A stretch of DNA of 64,000 nt, from NCBI RefSeq assembly GCF_032362555.1, contig NC_083518.1:6088501-6152500 (forward strand), given 5' to 3'. Positions 1 to 9,960 of this stretch are shown piece by piece. The DNA comes from Amyelois transitella. Lineage: Eukaryota; Arthropoda; Insecta; Lepidoptera; Pyralidae. The notes beneath the pieces were generated by a model. That model searched no databases. It saw only the letters and a list, made by a program, of their open reading frames with translations, and was not told where the DNA came from. A program made the translations under genes and the position numbers. Numbering within the stretch: position 1 is the first letter of the stretch; the number at the start of each line of letters is the position of its first letter.

Positions 1-24
1 TGCAAAGTCATCTTAACTAAAATA

Positions 25-179
25 CATACATACATACATAAAATCACGCCTCCTTCCCGGAGGTGTAGGCAGAGACCACCTCTTTCCACTTGCCACGATC
101 TCTGCATACTTCCTTCGCTTCATCCACATTCATAACTCTCTTCATGCAAGCTCGGCGGTTTCGGGTACTTTTGACCTGA
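25..179 (-). mobile_element. Short retroelement with a reverse-transcriptase-like C-terminal reading frame, flanked by 13-bp duplications
   Basis: The segment lies in the prolidase intron after exon 9. Read on the minus strand it gives codons for ...[25 protein letters not shown]..., then a stop, then a (tgta)n-type tail. It is flanked by exact 13-bp copies of cttaactaaaata at 12-24 and 180-192, the sign of target-primed retrotransposition. Sister copies lie at 2982-3148 and 33058-33251, with fragments near 4546 and 4896. The reading frame resembles the end of a non-LTR (RTE-like) reverse transcriptase; that assignment is from memory. Confidence 0.85.
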
Positions 180-379
180 CTTAACTAAAATATAACAAAT
201 TAAATCATCAGCTTTCGTTTAAACACACTGTATACCACACAATACATACAGAAACACACTACGAGAAGACGGCGCTATATTATGTTTTCATCGCTTACTG
301 ACAGCATAAAACAATACATTAAACAAGTGAATAATAAAAACTAGGCATGTGTATATAGAAATTTCTAATTCTAACAAAC

Positions 380-3300
380 CTCGATCATCTGATTGACGTC
401 GCCTTTGAGGAGCCCTCCCTTCTTCAGGTGATCCAGCATCACTCTATTGGCTAACAGATGCATGTCGTGCCACATCACGCCAGGCTTTGCTTCTCTGAAA
501 AAATTAGGTACAGGTAAAATAACATTTTAATTAATTGATTGGACTAAGTACATTCTGTCTAAAGTTTCTACATTCTGCAGTTTTTGATCTTCATATCGGT
601 TTTGGCATGAAGAGGGTGTCATGTTTCTCTGCCATTGATTGACTACGTGCAATAAAATTGAAACCGTGCCGTGTGATTCCCGGCATCAATACAAAAAATA
701 ATAGGACCACTCCATCTCTTTCCTATGGATGTCGTAAAAGGCGACTAAGTGATAGGCTTACAAACTTGGGATTCTTTTTTAGGAGTTGGGTGAGCAACAT
801 GTCACTATTTGAATCTCAATTCTATCATTAAGGCAAATAGCTGAACGTAGCCATTCAGTCTTTTCAAGACTGTTGGCTCTGTCTGCCCCGCAAGGGATAT
901 AGACGTGACCATATGTATGTAAAATTGAAACTGTATAAAAGTTTATTGGAGCTTTTTGATTATACACGTGTGTGCGATTATCATGAATTTTGGAAAATAA
1001 AGCGTGAAATATTACTATGGAATTTACGAAGGACGGCAAGGCCTACCTATGCTTGTTTTATCTTATATCAATATTTATCTTTGAGGTTAAGACTTAGAGT
1101 AAGAGCGAGACATATAAATGTGTCCAAGCTTCCTGGAGACTTTTTCACGATCAGTGAAAGTGATCACTTATCGTCTCTTTAGCTTTGAGTTTAATAGGAA
1201 AGGTAGAAAGATAGAAAATATAAGACATTGCATTTTATCATTCGTGAAAAAATGGGCTGGACAGTACAATAATGTATACCTGATGACCGCGTCCCTGGCG
1301 AACAGCACAGCTTCGTAGACGAGTTTCTGATCGTCTGTGAATTTTCCATTTGCGGGGAATGAGCAAGTGATGTCGGCCGCGTACCCGGCGTAGTTGCCGC
1401 CCATGTCGAATAAACTATAAACATATATCATTGTTAAAATCTGTACTAACTTGACAAAAAAGCGCAACATAAAAGAGGCGCCACTTAGTGATTCGGTGGA
1501 CATGGTCCTCCAAGAATTATTTGACCCCCCCTCTGGAGACCATTATTAGGAGCTAGGCTTATTAGGAGCTAACAAACTACAAGCTAAGTAATAATTAGTT
1601 TCCTTCTGTGGACCCCGAATTCCAAAGCACCCCAACTGAGGGTGTAACTAATAACGCGCAATGAAAAGTCAACAGTATTTTCACCACATTTACCATTTAT
1701 TCATCATCCAGGCCGCTCGTTATACTAAGATGGGTCATCTTAGTATAACGAGCGGCCCCAACTTAACACGCCAAATGATCTGACTGAATTATTGTATGTC
1801 TTGTGAAGATAGATCACAGTGACACGAACTGTTTTGTATCATCTTTTCTACCTGTGTTTCCGCAATAAAGAGATTTGTATTTGATTAGACAGAAAGAAAG
1901 AGACAACACCAAGTTTCTCACCACATATCCCCTTTCGTTAGCATCTTGGTGTTGGGCGCTGCGGCGTGTCCGTAATGAAGCGTGGCGGCGTTGTGTCCCG
2001 AGCCGCAGATGCAGGTGTACGACACGTGCCGGCAGCCGCCCACGCGGTAGCAGTGATCAAGGAACACTGACTCGCATTGGTACTCCATTAGACCTGGCCT
2101 GGCGAATAGCATCACCTGGAAGAAATTACATACATACATATTATCAAGTCTATATCCCTTACGAGGTAGAGCAAGCTAACAGTTTAAAAAAAACTGAATA
2201 GCCACGTTCAGCTGTATGAATTTTTTAATGGAGTAGGTAGAAAACAAATTATTTTAGGATCTATTTATTGTTCTGTACACAGCATGAATGAATCATTTTC
2301 AATTTACGCTGTTATTGTATTACCGCAAACAATAGCAATATTCCTTTGCAACTAAAACAATGTAATATGATTCGCTGACCTGTTTGTGAGCGTCAGATGA
2401 CACTTTGCACACGTAGCGCAATACTTCGATTTCGGCTGGCGTTTTGACGACCCGCCTGTAAAAATATATATAATCATTGTACTTACTGTACTGTATAAAA
2501 ATAATTGGTACTAATTTATACCTATAAATAACAAACAACATAAGAATTGAACAAACAAAATAATACTTACAGTTCTGCTATTATTGGGAATAAAATTTCG
2601 TTGTCCACCTTGAATCTGTAACGAAATAGAAATTAAGTTAAATGTTTAAAATACAAACGAAACTAGCTTTCACTCGCAGCTTCGTCTGCGTGATATTAGC
2701 GCCATCTATAAAAGAATACAGGTTTTTTGCAAATCCCACGGGAACTTTAGTTTTAACCGGGACAAAAGGTATCTATGTCTGTCTCCAAATTCCTTAGTAT
2801 ATAGATATACGCAAAATTTAAATAAGATTGGTTCAGTAGATAACGCGTAAAAGGTAACAAACAAACTAACTTTCCCATTTATAATAATAGTTGGGATAGA
2901 TTGCCGAATTATGATAATTTTCTATAGTTCAAAAGCTACCTGTTTAAAAAAGGTTTTTATCATACCTACAAATTGTGTGACGTTCTAGCAAAAGGTCAAG
3001 TCAAGAGTACCCTAAATCGACGAGCTTGCATGAAGAGAGTTATGAATGTGGATGAAGCGAAGAAGTATGCAGGAATAGTGGCATGTGGAAAGATGTGGTT
3101 TCTGCCTACCCCTCCGGGAGAGTGGCGTGATTTTTGTATGTAGTATGTAATTGTGTGACAATTGAATTTTCTTACTCTTCAATGCCTTCAAACACTGCCT
3201 CTTTGGCGGTGAGTCCACTATCCGTGTTGGGACCACTCTATAATCAGACAACAAAGAGGTAAAGTTAATAAATTGTTGTAATAAACAATAGAATATTCTA

Positions 3301-5223
3301 TTGAATTAACTTTAAATATTCTTCAGTGAACAAGTTAAGATAAAAATAGTACGACAATTGAAAATCTATTATACTAATAGTGAAATAGATATAATAGGGG
3401 GTATTACCAGTGTTAGCAGCACATCAGGGTTCAAACTTTTGAGGACATCTTGCAACTGTAAAATAAGAAAGTAATGAAATTAATTAAAAAATTGTGGCTA
3501 CGAGTTTCTCAATCGATACTGGTATATATGTATGTATGTTTATGAGGTTCAAAATTATTACACACAAAAAGTGCGCGCGTGCCACGTCGCTTCCACCCTG
3601 ATCTAATTTCATTCTATTGCATCTGGGCCCCAAGACCATTGTACTTAAATTGCATAAACTTAAAATAAATTTCTCTCCTCTACTATTCCCATTTACACTC
3701 TTAGCTATTTCCCTTTCTGGCATGGAATTAAATTAAAAAAATTTGTCACCTCATCCACATAGTGAACTTCATCAACTGCATAAATCTTTTTGAATTCGTC
3801 GCACGACAGCAGCTTCCCCATCCAGACTTCATACTCCTCTGGTAGGCGAGGCACAAACAAGTGAGATTTACTGGTCTTCACATCCAGGGCAAAGTAGCAG
3901 CCTGGTTCACGGACCCCGCACACCCAAGTGAAGTATGCCTCCTAAAAAGTGTAAAAAGCATGGATTTGTTGCAATATGTATCCTACACATATCAAATGAT
4001 ACACATATTAAATTATGTCTATATCCCTTGCAGGGTAGACTGAGATAAAAGTCTAGAAAAGACTAAAAGGCGACATGCAGCTGTACTGAACAGCTTAATG
4101 ATGGAATTGAGATTCGAATAGTGACGGATGTAGCTAACTTGCTTATTACCCAAGAAAACTCCCAAGTTTATTTGTCTTTCCCTTAGTCACCTTTCCAACG
4201 CCATGGAAATGATATGGGTTCTAAAGTTCCGGGAATTATGGGGCACTATAATATTACATACTACATCAATAAACTAATCAAATTACTGATAATGTTGTAT
4301 TGTTCTTTAAACATTTTACATTAATGCCAACACATTAGTATTGTATAATGAGCATTTACATTTATCACTGATAGTCTTATCTCAGAATTTTGTAATGATA
4401 TATAACATGTCAGTACTATAGTTTACCGGGAAAATGGGTATTGAAATATTCAAAAGATAACAATGTGAGGAAAGGAATGCTGTGATGGAAAAAAATATAT
4501 AGCAACAGGAATAGAAAAGAGAATGATGATTTGTTCAATAAACAACACTTCATGCAAGCTCGGTGGTTTTGAGTACTTTTAACCTGACCTTTTACCAGGA
4601 CATCCTTAATTTAAAAAGGTATATTGGTCTAGACCTTCCCACTCCTACCTTTACTTTCACATTCTCCTTGTATATTTGCTTAGTTAACCTGCTTTCATTC
4701 AGTCACTCCTTATGTAATGTAACATAGGTACATTACTAATATAACATTATTAATATACTGTAATGTTTACCTACCACAAAAACTACTAGACTGATCTTGA
4801 TATTTGAGACAGAGAAAGCTTTCAAAAGTAACATAAACTATGTGTTTGGATTTTCCATGGTAGCCAAAGCACCTTAAATCTAGTACTTATATACATTAAA
4901 TGACACCGCTTTGCCCAGGTGTAGGCCATGACTATGCTTTCCATTTGCCACAATCAAGGCATTTTTTAATGGATTAATTTGGATTAAAATGGATTAATTA
5001 TTAATTTTCCGGAGGAAAGTGTATAAGAAGTTAGTAAAAATAATGTACATACTTGTCTGAAAACATACTCGACGTCGGTATCATAATGGTTCAAACTATC
5101 ACCACCCTGCAAGACAACTATTTGGCCGGGCTTCAATTTTTCCGCTAGTCTTTCTCTATTTGTAGCAAATAAAGAGAGAGGCACTTCCAGAGTACCAGGG
5201 CCCATTGACCAAGTTGCTGCCAT
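380..5223 (-). CDS. PEPD: Prolidase (Xaa-Pro dipeptidase, peptidase D), nine exons, 3' end outside the window
   Basis: Cytosolic M24B metallopeptidase that cleaves Xaa-Pro dipeptides. Exons in coding order: 5053-5223, 3750-3941, 3408-3455, 3176-3237, 2571-2615, 2380-2455, 1922-2115, 1280-1414, 380-494; each has GT/AG borders and the frame stays open, giving 346 residues against about 490 for the family, so roughly 145 C-terminal residues lie to the left of position 1. The start [20 protein letters not shown] matches the animal prolidase N-terminus. Visible hallmarks are [18 protein letters not shown] (231-238), LHYGHA (244-249, active-site His), and LFDMGG...ADITCSFP, which holds the first two metal-binding aspartates (D266, D277). 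The remaining ligands (His, Glu, Glu) should be in the missing part. Introns carry SINE-type insertions, one only 27 bases past the donor of exon 4. The frame is also open for 79 codons upstream of the chosen ATG (see findings). Confidence 0.95.
665..920 (+). mobile_element. Full-length SINE-like element with (ATGT)n tail, in prolidase intron 8
   Basis: A 256-bp unit begins gtgccgtgtg, contains the conserved blocks ccatggatgtcgt-like (here cctatggatgtcg), cttgggattc, gaatctcaattctatcatta and ctgaacgt, and ends ccccgcaagggatatagacgtgacc plus a short atgt tail. Exact 11-bp duplications (aaaattgaaac) flank it at 654-664 and 921-931. This is the best copy of the commonest repeat family in the window and serves as the reference for the truncated copies listed below. 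The family is widespread in Lepidoptera; I have no catalogue name for it. Confidence 0.87.
1711..1757. repeat. Perfect hairpin palindrome, 22-bp arms and 3-bp loop
   Basis: Arms at 1711-1732 and 1736-1757 are exact reverse complements around the loop ggt. It lies in prolidase intron 7 (1415-1921). No flanking repeat explains it. See the findings on fold-back palindromes. Confidence 0.95.
2128..2215 (-). mobile_element. SINE fragment beside the exon 7 acceptor of prolidase
   Basis: Tail (tacata)n, then tctatatccctt, gaggtaga, a degenerate aaaactgaatagccacgttcagct block: the 3' third of the family seen at 665-920, reversed. It fills much of the 264-bp intron 6. Its tail end lies only about 12 bases from the acceptor of exon 7 (exon start 2115), so the element contributes the DNA directly upstream of that splice site. 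Confidence 0.75.
2661..2885. repeat. Degenerate dispersed repeat in prolidase intron 4
   Basis: Begins actagctttcactcgcagcttcg, a decayed form of the lepidopteran block ctagcttt-cgcccgcggcttc, and ends ttcagtagataacgcgtaaaagg. The latter block recurs at 19112-19135 and the former at 62229. Likely a decayed non-LTR element remnant; family uncertain. Confidence 0.55.
2982..3148 (+). mobile_element. RT-tail short retroelement in prolidase intron 4, with 11-bp duplications
   Basis: Same family as 25-179 (aaaggtcaagtcaagagtac..., gagcttgcatgaagagagtt, gaatgtggatgaagcgaa, ccctccgggagagtggcgtga). Exact duplications aattgtgtgac flank it at 2971-2981 and 3149-3159. On the gene's strand it starts 27 bases inside intron 4, so it landed almost on the exon 4 donor without disturbing it. 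Confidence 0.85.
4010..4255 (-). mobile_element. SINE-like element, near full length, in prolidase intron 1
   Basis: Reverse copy of the 665-920 family: tctatatcccttgcagggtagac near 4018, gacatgcagctg, ttgagattcgaatagtgac, cccaagttta, and ccatggaaatgatatggg near the right end. Diverged relative to the reference copy; I could not find a clear target duplication. Confidence 0.75.
4546..4962 (-). mobile_element. Broken RT-tail retroelement in two pieces, in prolidase intron 1
   Basis: Two blocks of the 25-179 family occur in the same orientation: 4546-4600 (acttcatgcaagctcggtgg, then gtacttttaacctgacc) and 4896-4962 (gcccaggtgtaggccatgac, ccatttgccacaatcaagg). About 300 bp of unrelated AT-rich DNA separates them, so this is either one element split by a later insertion or two decayed copies. 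Confidence 0.55.
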
Positions 5224-6182
5224 CGCTGCCGACGAAATAAACCGCTTTGCCAATCCAAAAGGATTAAAAACAACACGACGACGCGATAAGAGGAAAGTTT
5301 TACGATAATTACGATGAACAGATAAAGACCTAAAGTATAAATTCAACTTAGTTGGTTTTGAGTTGTAATTCAGACACTGTCTCCCTACTAAAATAATATG
5401 AATAAATCCTTTTATCAACATCAAAAACAGAGTTTTAAATAATTCTGGTAGTGGGAGCACTCATAATATGTTTAAATTGGTTTAGATGATTTTATGTACC
5501 TATTTTGAAAATTTGATCACATCAAATCATAACAGTGAGCTAAATAAATATGTCAATGCCAAACATCTGTCAACAGTGTTGCCAACGACGTATCAAGTTC
5601 CCCACTAGAATCGACCTCTAAAACCAATAGAAATCAACTAAAAAAAATCGCACCATAAAAAAAACACTAAATTTTCCACTAACTTTATTTCTGTTGTGTC
5701 GAAATTAGCACCGGATGTCGTTGTCGGATTAAGCGGCAAATATAATTCAAATTAATCAGAATAAACAAATTGTTATAAGTTTAGTTACAATTAAATAAAA
5801 ATAAATGATGATTAAAATAAATGTTTAAAACAATTCGTTACGATCATAAATTATAGTAAGTGGTTGACAATAAAAAGTAACAAAGCCCATTTGTTGTCGA
5901 ATTCTCAGAGACATAAAGTTTGAAATGAAATGTTGTGGCACTTGAGACTTTTGGGAAAAGCCATAAATGGCCATGTGTTAAATATCAAAATTCTATACAT
6001 CTTTGTCCCAGATAAATAAAATATAAATTAAATGCGTGATTTAATTAAACAATATAAAAGTTAAGTCAACAATAGTTTATGTTGAGGAATTCATGTTTAA
6101 CCGATAAAAAGTAAAAGATAGAATACATGATTTCAATCACTAAAAGGTTTTAGGAATAATTAATCAGTAAATAATAGTAATA

Positions 6183-6207
6183 TAGAATAGAATAGAATAG
6201 AATAGAA
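6183..6207. repeat. (TAGAA)5 microsatellite
   Basis: Five perfect tagaa units, followed by taaatttactttc. A similar pentamer run (acaat)5 occurs at 28255-28279. Confidence 0.9.
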
Positions 6208-7351
6208 TAAATTTACTTTCAAAATTGGATACAAGGTATCACTTATTGACGTCACATAACTTAAATCTAATTATAACTACTACCGCTTCCAAAGCGCATG
6301 TGTAGAAGAAGCGGCGGAACAAACTACACTGCAGCATTTTCATAGGACGTTAATTTACAAATATAGATCTCTTAAATCTAAATCGTGGACGAATGCACAT
6401 TGTCTACATTAAAAAACATGTATGAATGTAGAACTGATTATGTCAATACGAATATTTCGTCAAATAAAATAAATATAAAATAAAATACTGTACAAATTAT
6501 GTCCAGATCATGTCAAAAATACACAAGCATTTAAGAGGCCATTATGTCCAGCTCGGGCCACACATGTTTATCATTAATATAATCATCCGTGCTGTAATAG
6601 GCTTTCCTACAAAGCTCAACTTTAATATACTGTTTGAATTAATGGTAATGATGATTTATTCCAATAAATTAAAAAATACAAAATTCTTAAATTCTACTAG
6701 ATAAATCCACTAGCCACTAAAACTCATATTTGTCCGCTAAAAGGCAAGTCAAAACCACCAGATTTAGTGGAAATTCCACTAAGTTGGCAACACTGTCTGT
6801 CAATAGTGACATTCCTAAAAATTTTGGTATTTTATTCTGAGATTTTATGCTACTGGGTGAAAGATGGCGATAGTTATTAATTTGGTTTTGTTTTAATACA
6901 GTCTTTAAAACAAATGTGTAACTATTTGAAATTTTTGGTGATTGTTATTAAAAATGTAATGTTTCTTTTACATAGAAAGCGATTAGATTTCACTCTTAAA
7001 AGAAGTTTATTTATTTATGCTACTCAACGAAAGATGGCGCTAACGATACGTTCATAATATTTTTTTAAAATTATGTGCATCTAATAATTTTTCTTATAAG
7101 AATTTTCAGAGAAAATGTTACTCTCGAAGTCTGGTGGTGTTAAGTAGTATTTGAATGTATTCGTTAAAACTATTCCTTTTTATGTTATCTAGTAAGTATG
7201 GATATTTTAGGACAATAATAACGAAGAAGAATTAAGTATCGAATTTTAAAATGTGTGCCTATATATTCTATATAAATTCACGTCTTCCTTGCTTACTGGG
7301 TAGACAGTGCCAACTAAGCCAAGTCTTGGATATTTTATATCAATGTCTACA

Positions 7352-7401
7352 AATGTCCCTTTTTCGTATTATCCATACTGATAATGCGAAAAAGGGACAT
7401 T
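7352..7401. repeat. Hairpin palindrome, 21-bp arms with one mismatch, 8-bp loop
   Basis: Arms at 7352-7372 and 7381-7401 pair in reverse complement except for one position (cgtattat against ataatgcg). It sits in AT-rich intergenic DNA. Confidence 0.93.
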
Positions 7402-9402
7402 AAAATAGAGTACCTATATAGTTACATACTTTTCTTCCATTTGCTTCCATATTATAAATGCATTCTATATATGTACTGCAATATATATATTTGTTGGGGG
7501 ACGTATACTATTAACATGGGCGTGTGTAGAAAATATTACTGCTAGCTTGATAATTTGTAAGGCGATGTTTATTCACCGTATTAAAGTATATATCTTTTAA
7601 ACCAAATACTACATGTAATATTTAGTAACTTCCTCACTCCAGTAAGCATTTTCAATAGTTTTAATAGTAATAACTAGATGGCGTTGGTTTATTTTGGTTA
7701 ATTATTTCAGTTTTAGGGAAGGTAGGTACGAGGAGTATATTAATATTTACGCCCATGTCGCGTTTCAATGAAAATTGGGTTTTTGGTTTTATAATTAAAT
7801 TAGGGAATATTTACTGGGATTTGAGGGTAAAGTTTGTTATCTAAAATATTATAAAATTTACTTGCGTAAATAACTTACCAATAGTTCGGTCAAGAAACGT
7901 TAGCTTATTCTGTTCAAAAAATCAGTTCTCTACAATATTAATCGTTAATTTTAGTCGATTAAATATAGAGTTAAATTAATGCAATGGATTCTAAATTTAA
8001 AAAAGACAGTGAACAGTTATTGATCTTAAAACGTACAATAAAAAATTAATAAATAGGCAGACTGCAGAGGCAGAGGTATGTACCTTGTCCTTCGATAAAT
8101 TATTTATGTTATATTACATTATTAAATGTTAATTGTAATAAAGTTACGATATGTCTGAAAAAAGGTGATGAACCAACTGTTTGTGGGGATCGATAAAATC
8201 TCAGAGGAATAGTTTTTGTCCATTGGAAGTCAGTACATATACCTACTTACCATACAATGTCAAAAATTTCACTGAGACTGTCGACACACTATTGATATAT
8301 ATTTATATTTTTCAATATATAATCTACAAGGTTACAAGTTAGGTGTTACATGACAATAAATACACATACATTTTACTTTTGATAAAATTGATTCCATTTA
8401 TTTATTAAGTATTTCTTAACTACATCACAAGATCGACGATAAATTAAACTATCTAAAAATCACAAAATGCACTAAAACATGCACACATGAAAATATTACA
8501 AAGATATTTTATACCCGATTTGGTACAATTATTGTACATGCAACTTCATTATAACGAATAGTATTTTCTTGTAAATTATGGTATTGCCTAAAAATTTCCT
8601 AGTTTGGATTATGTTGTCAATCGCAACAAAATATCTACAATTCGTTTACTTTACTACATGTAATTGCGGCATGTTTAATATTTAACTGTAACTCCATAGT
8701 AGGTACGTATGTAAGTACTGTTACTTCTACAATCACTTTAAACCGTAAGATTGTAAACAGAGACATAGGTACTAAGAAGTTAGAATAGGAAAACAATTTG
8801 ATTGTCATGCTCTAGTTAATAACTTAGAAAACATGGGTAAAAGTAATCTTAATTAATTATTTATTACTAAAAATCAGTATAGTGTGCATAGGATAAGGTA
8901 GGTATTATTTTTTATTATTATGAGCTTTGGGAGAAGGCAACAATATTATACACATCAATATTGTTGCTTATATTTAAATCATAATTAAAGTAGGTAGTAG
9001 TTATGACGTAATCCATAGTTAAAGCTCTTGAATACTTTATATTAATATTAAATTTAATAAAAATGGAAATGTGTCAGAATCAGAGCAACTTTTATAATTC
9101 AATTTCTAACTAAATAAAGGTTATTTAGAATGCATTACAATACTCGACGTTGGTTACGTCATTCAGTACTTTGATCAGTTAAGGTCACTATAAAACGAAG
9201 AATAAATATTATGATTGTAGAGTATGCGCGGCCATTTTGGTTGGTTCTCGTGACTCGTGTCGTGTGTGACACGTCATAGCTGGCCGTCTCTGTCTTACAC
9301 GCTCTCTGCATATAGCACCATTGTAACCCGACACGTTTCGTACACACAAGCGATTTCACAACACCTTCCACACTTTCACAAATTAAATGTTTTGTTTATA
9401 AA

Positions 9403-9675
9403 TTATGAATCCACAGATATCTCGTGACAGGGTTGTTTCTTTTCTTGTAATCTCCGAACAGCCTCAGCTACAAGAGCTCTCTGTTCTAATAATCTTTCGA
9501 CGAGGTCTACAGGTTCTTGCTTTCTAATATAATAAGGTGCAGCTCGTGCTCTTGCCTGTAGGTGGAGCTTTTGTTTCAGGCCAAGGGTGAGTTCTTCTAT
9601 GGCTGGTAATCTACTAGGTCGTCCTTGTTCTTCAGACGTATTTCGGGTATCGTATCTTGTTTTCTCTTTCAGCAT
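9403..9675 (-). CDS. Unrecognised 90-residue basic protein (possible single-exon gene or first exon)
   Basis: ORF from ATG at 9673-9675 to TAA at 9403-9405, starting MLKEKTRYDTRNTSEEQ. I do not recognise it. Residues from about 25 onward are dominated by Leu, Glu, Arg, Ala and Gln (for example VDLVERLLEQRALVAEAVRRL) and look like one or two amphipathic helices. Codon use is richer in G/C than the surroundings and the AT-rich flanks stop abruptly outside it, which favours real coding. The frame stays open upstream to 9924, but that part is Ser/His/Pro-rich and sits in a CpG-rich stretch better read as promoter or 5' UTR. I see no strong donor before the stop. It could instead be one exon of a larger gene. 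Confidence 0.45.
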   Translation of the reverse strand: MLKEKTRYDTRNTSEEQGRPSRLPAIEELTLGLKQKLHLQARARAAPYYIRKQEPVDLVERLLEQRALVAEAVRRLQEKKQPCHEISVDS

Positions 9676-9714
9676 AGTGACGGAAGACACAATAAGGACA
9701 AGTGTATGACTTAG

Positions 9715-9960
9715 ATTACAAATTGAGGATTTGACTTGCACGACAGACGACGCGCGGCGCGACACCGTTTGCGAATAACGAATGAATGAGTGAGTGAGCC
9801 AGCTCGACCCCAGCGTAGGATAAACGGGTGTCTGCGGGTGGAAGGGTGAGGGGGAATGACGTAGACGGAGATGCGCAGCCGTGCCGGGCTGTATACAAAC
9901 AATACGATGGACGTAAATAAACACAAGACAGACTGTAATGTGAACGGTGAATCTTTGAGT
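9715..9960 (-). promoter_or_regulatory. CpG-rich 5' region of the 9403-9675 ORF
   Basis: A locally GC- and CpG-rich block (for example cgacgcgcggcgcgacaccg near 9749) in DNA that is otherwise strongly AT-rich, directly upstream of the minus-strand ORF. Composition and position suggest a promoter or 5' UTR; no core-promoter motif was identified. Confidence 0.35.

Larger units (their letters stand above)
5224..9402. other. Intergenic region upstream of prolidase
   Basis: AT-rich DNA without a convincing gene. It begins with the prolidase 5' region. It contains a (tagaa)5 microsatellite at 6183-6207 and two 13-bp copies in opposite orientation of cagtgttgccaac (5574-5586) and gttggcaacactg (6783-6795). 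There is also a hairpin at 7352-7401. Short ORFs here have no coding character. From about 7.4 to 9.4 kb I see only AT-rich sequence. Confidence 0.7.
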
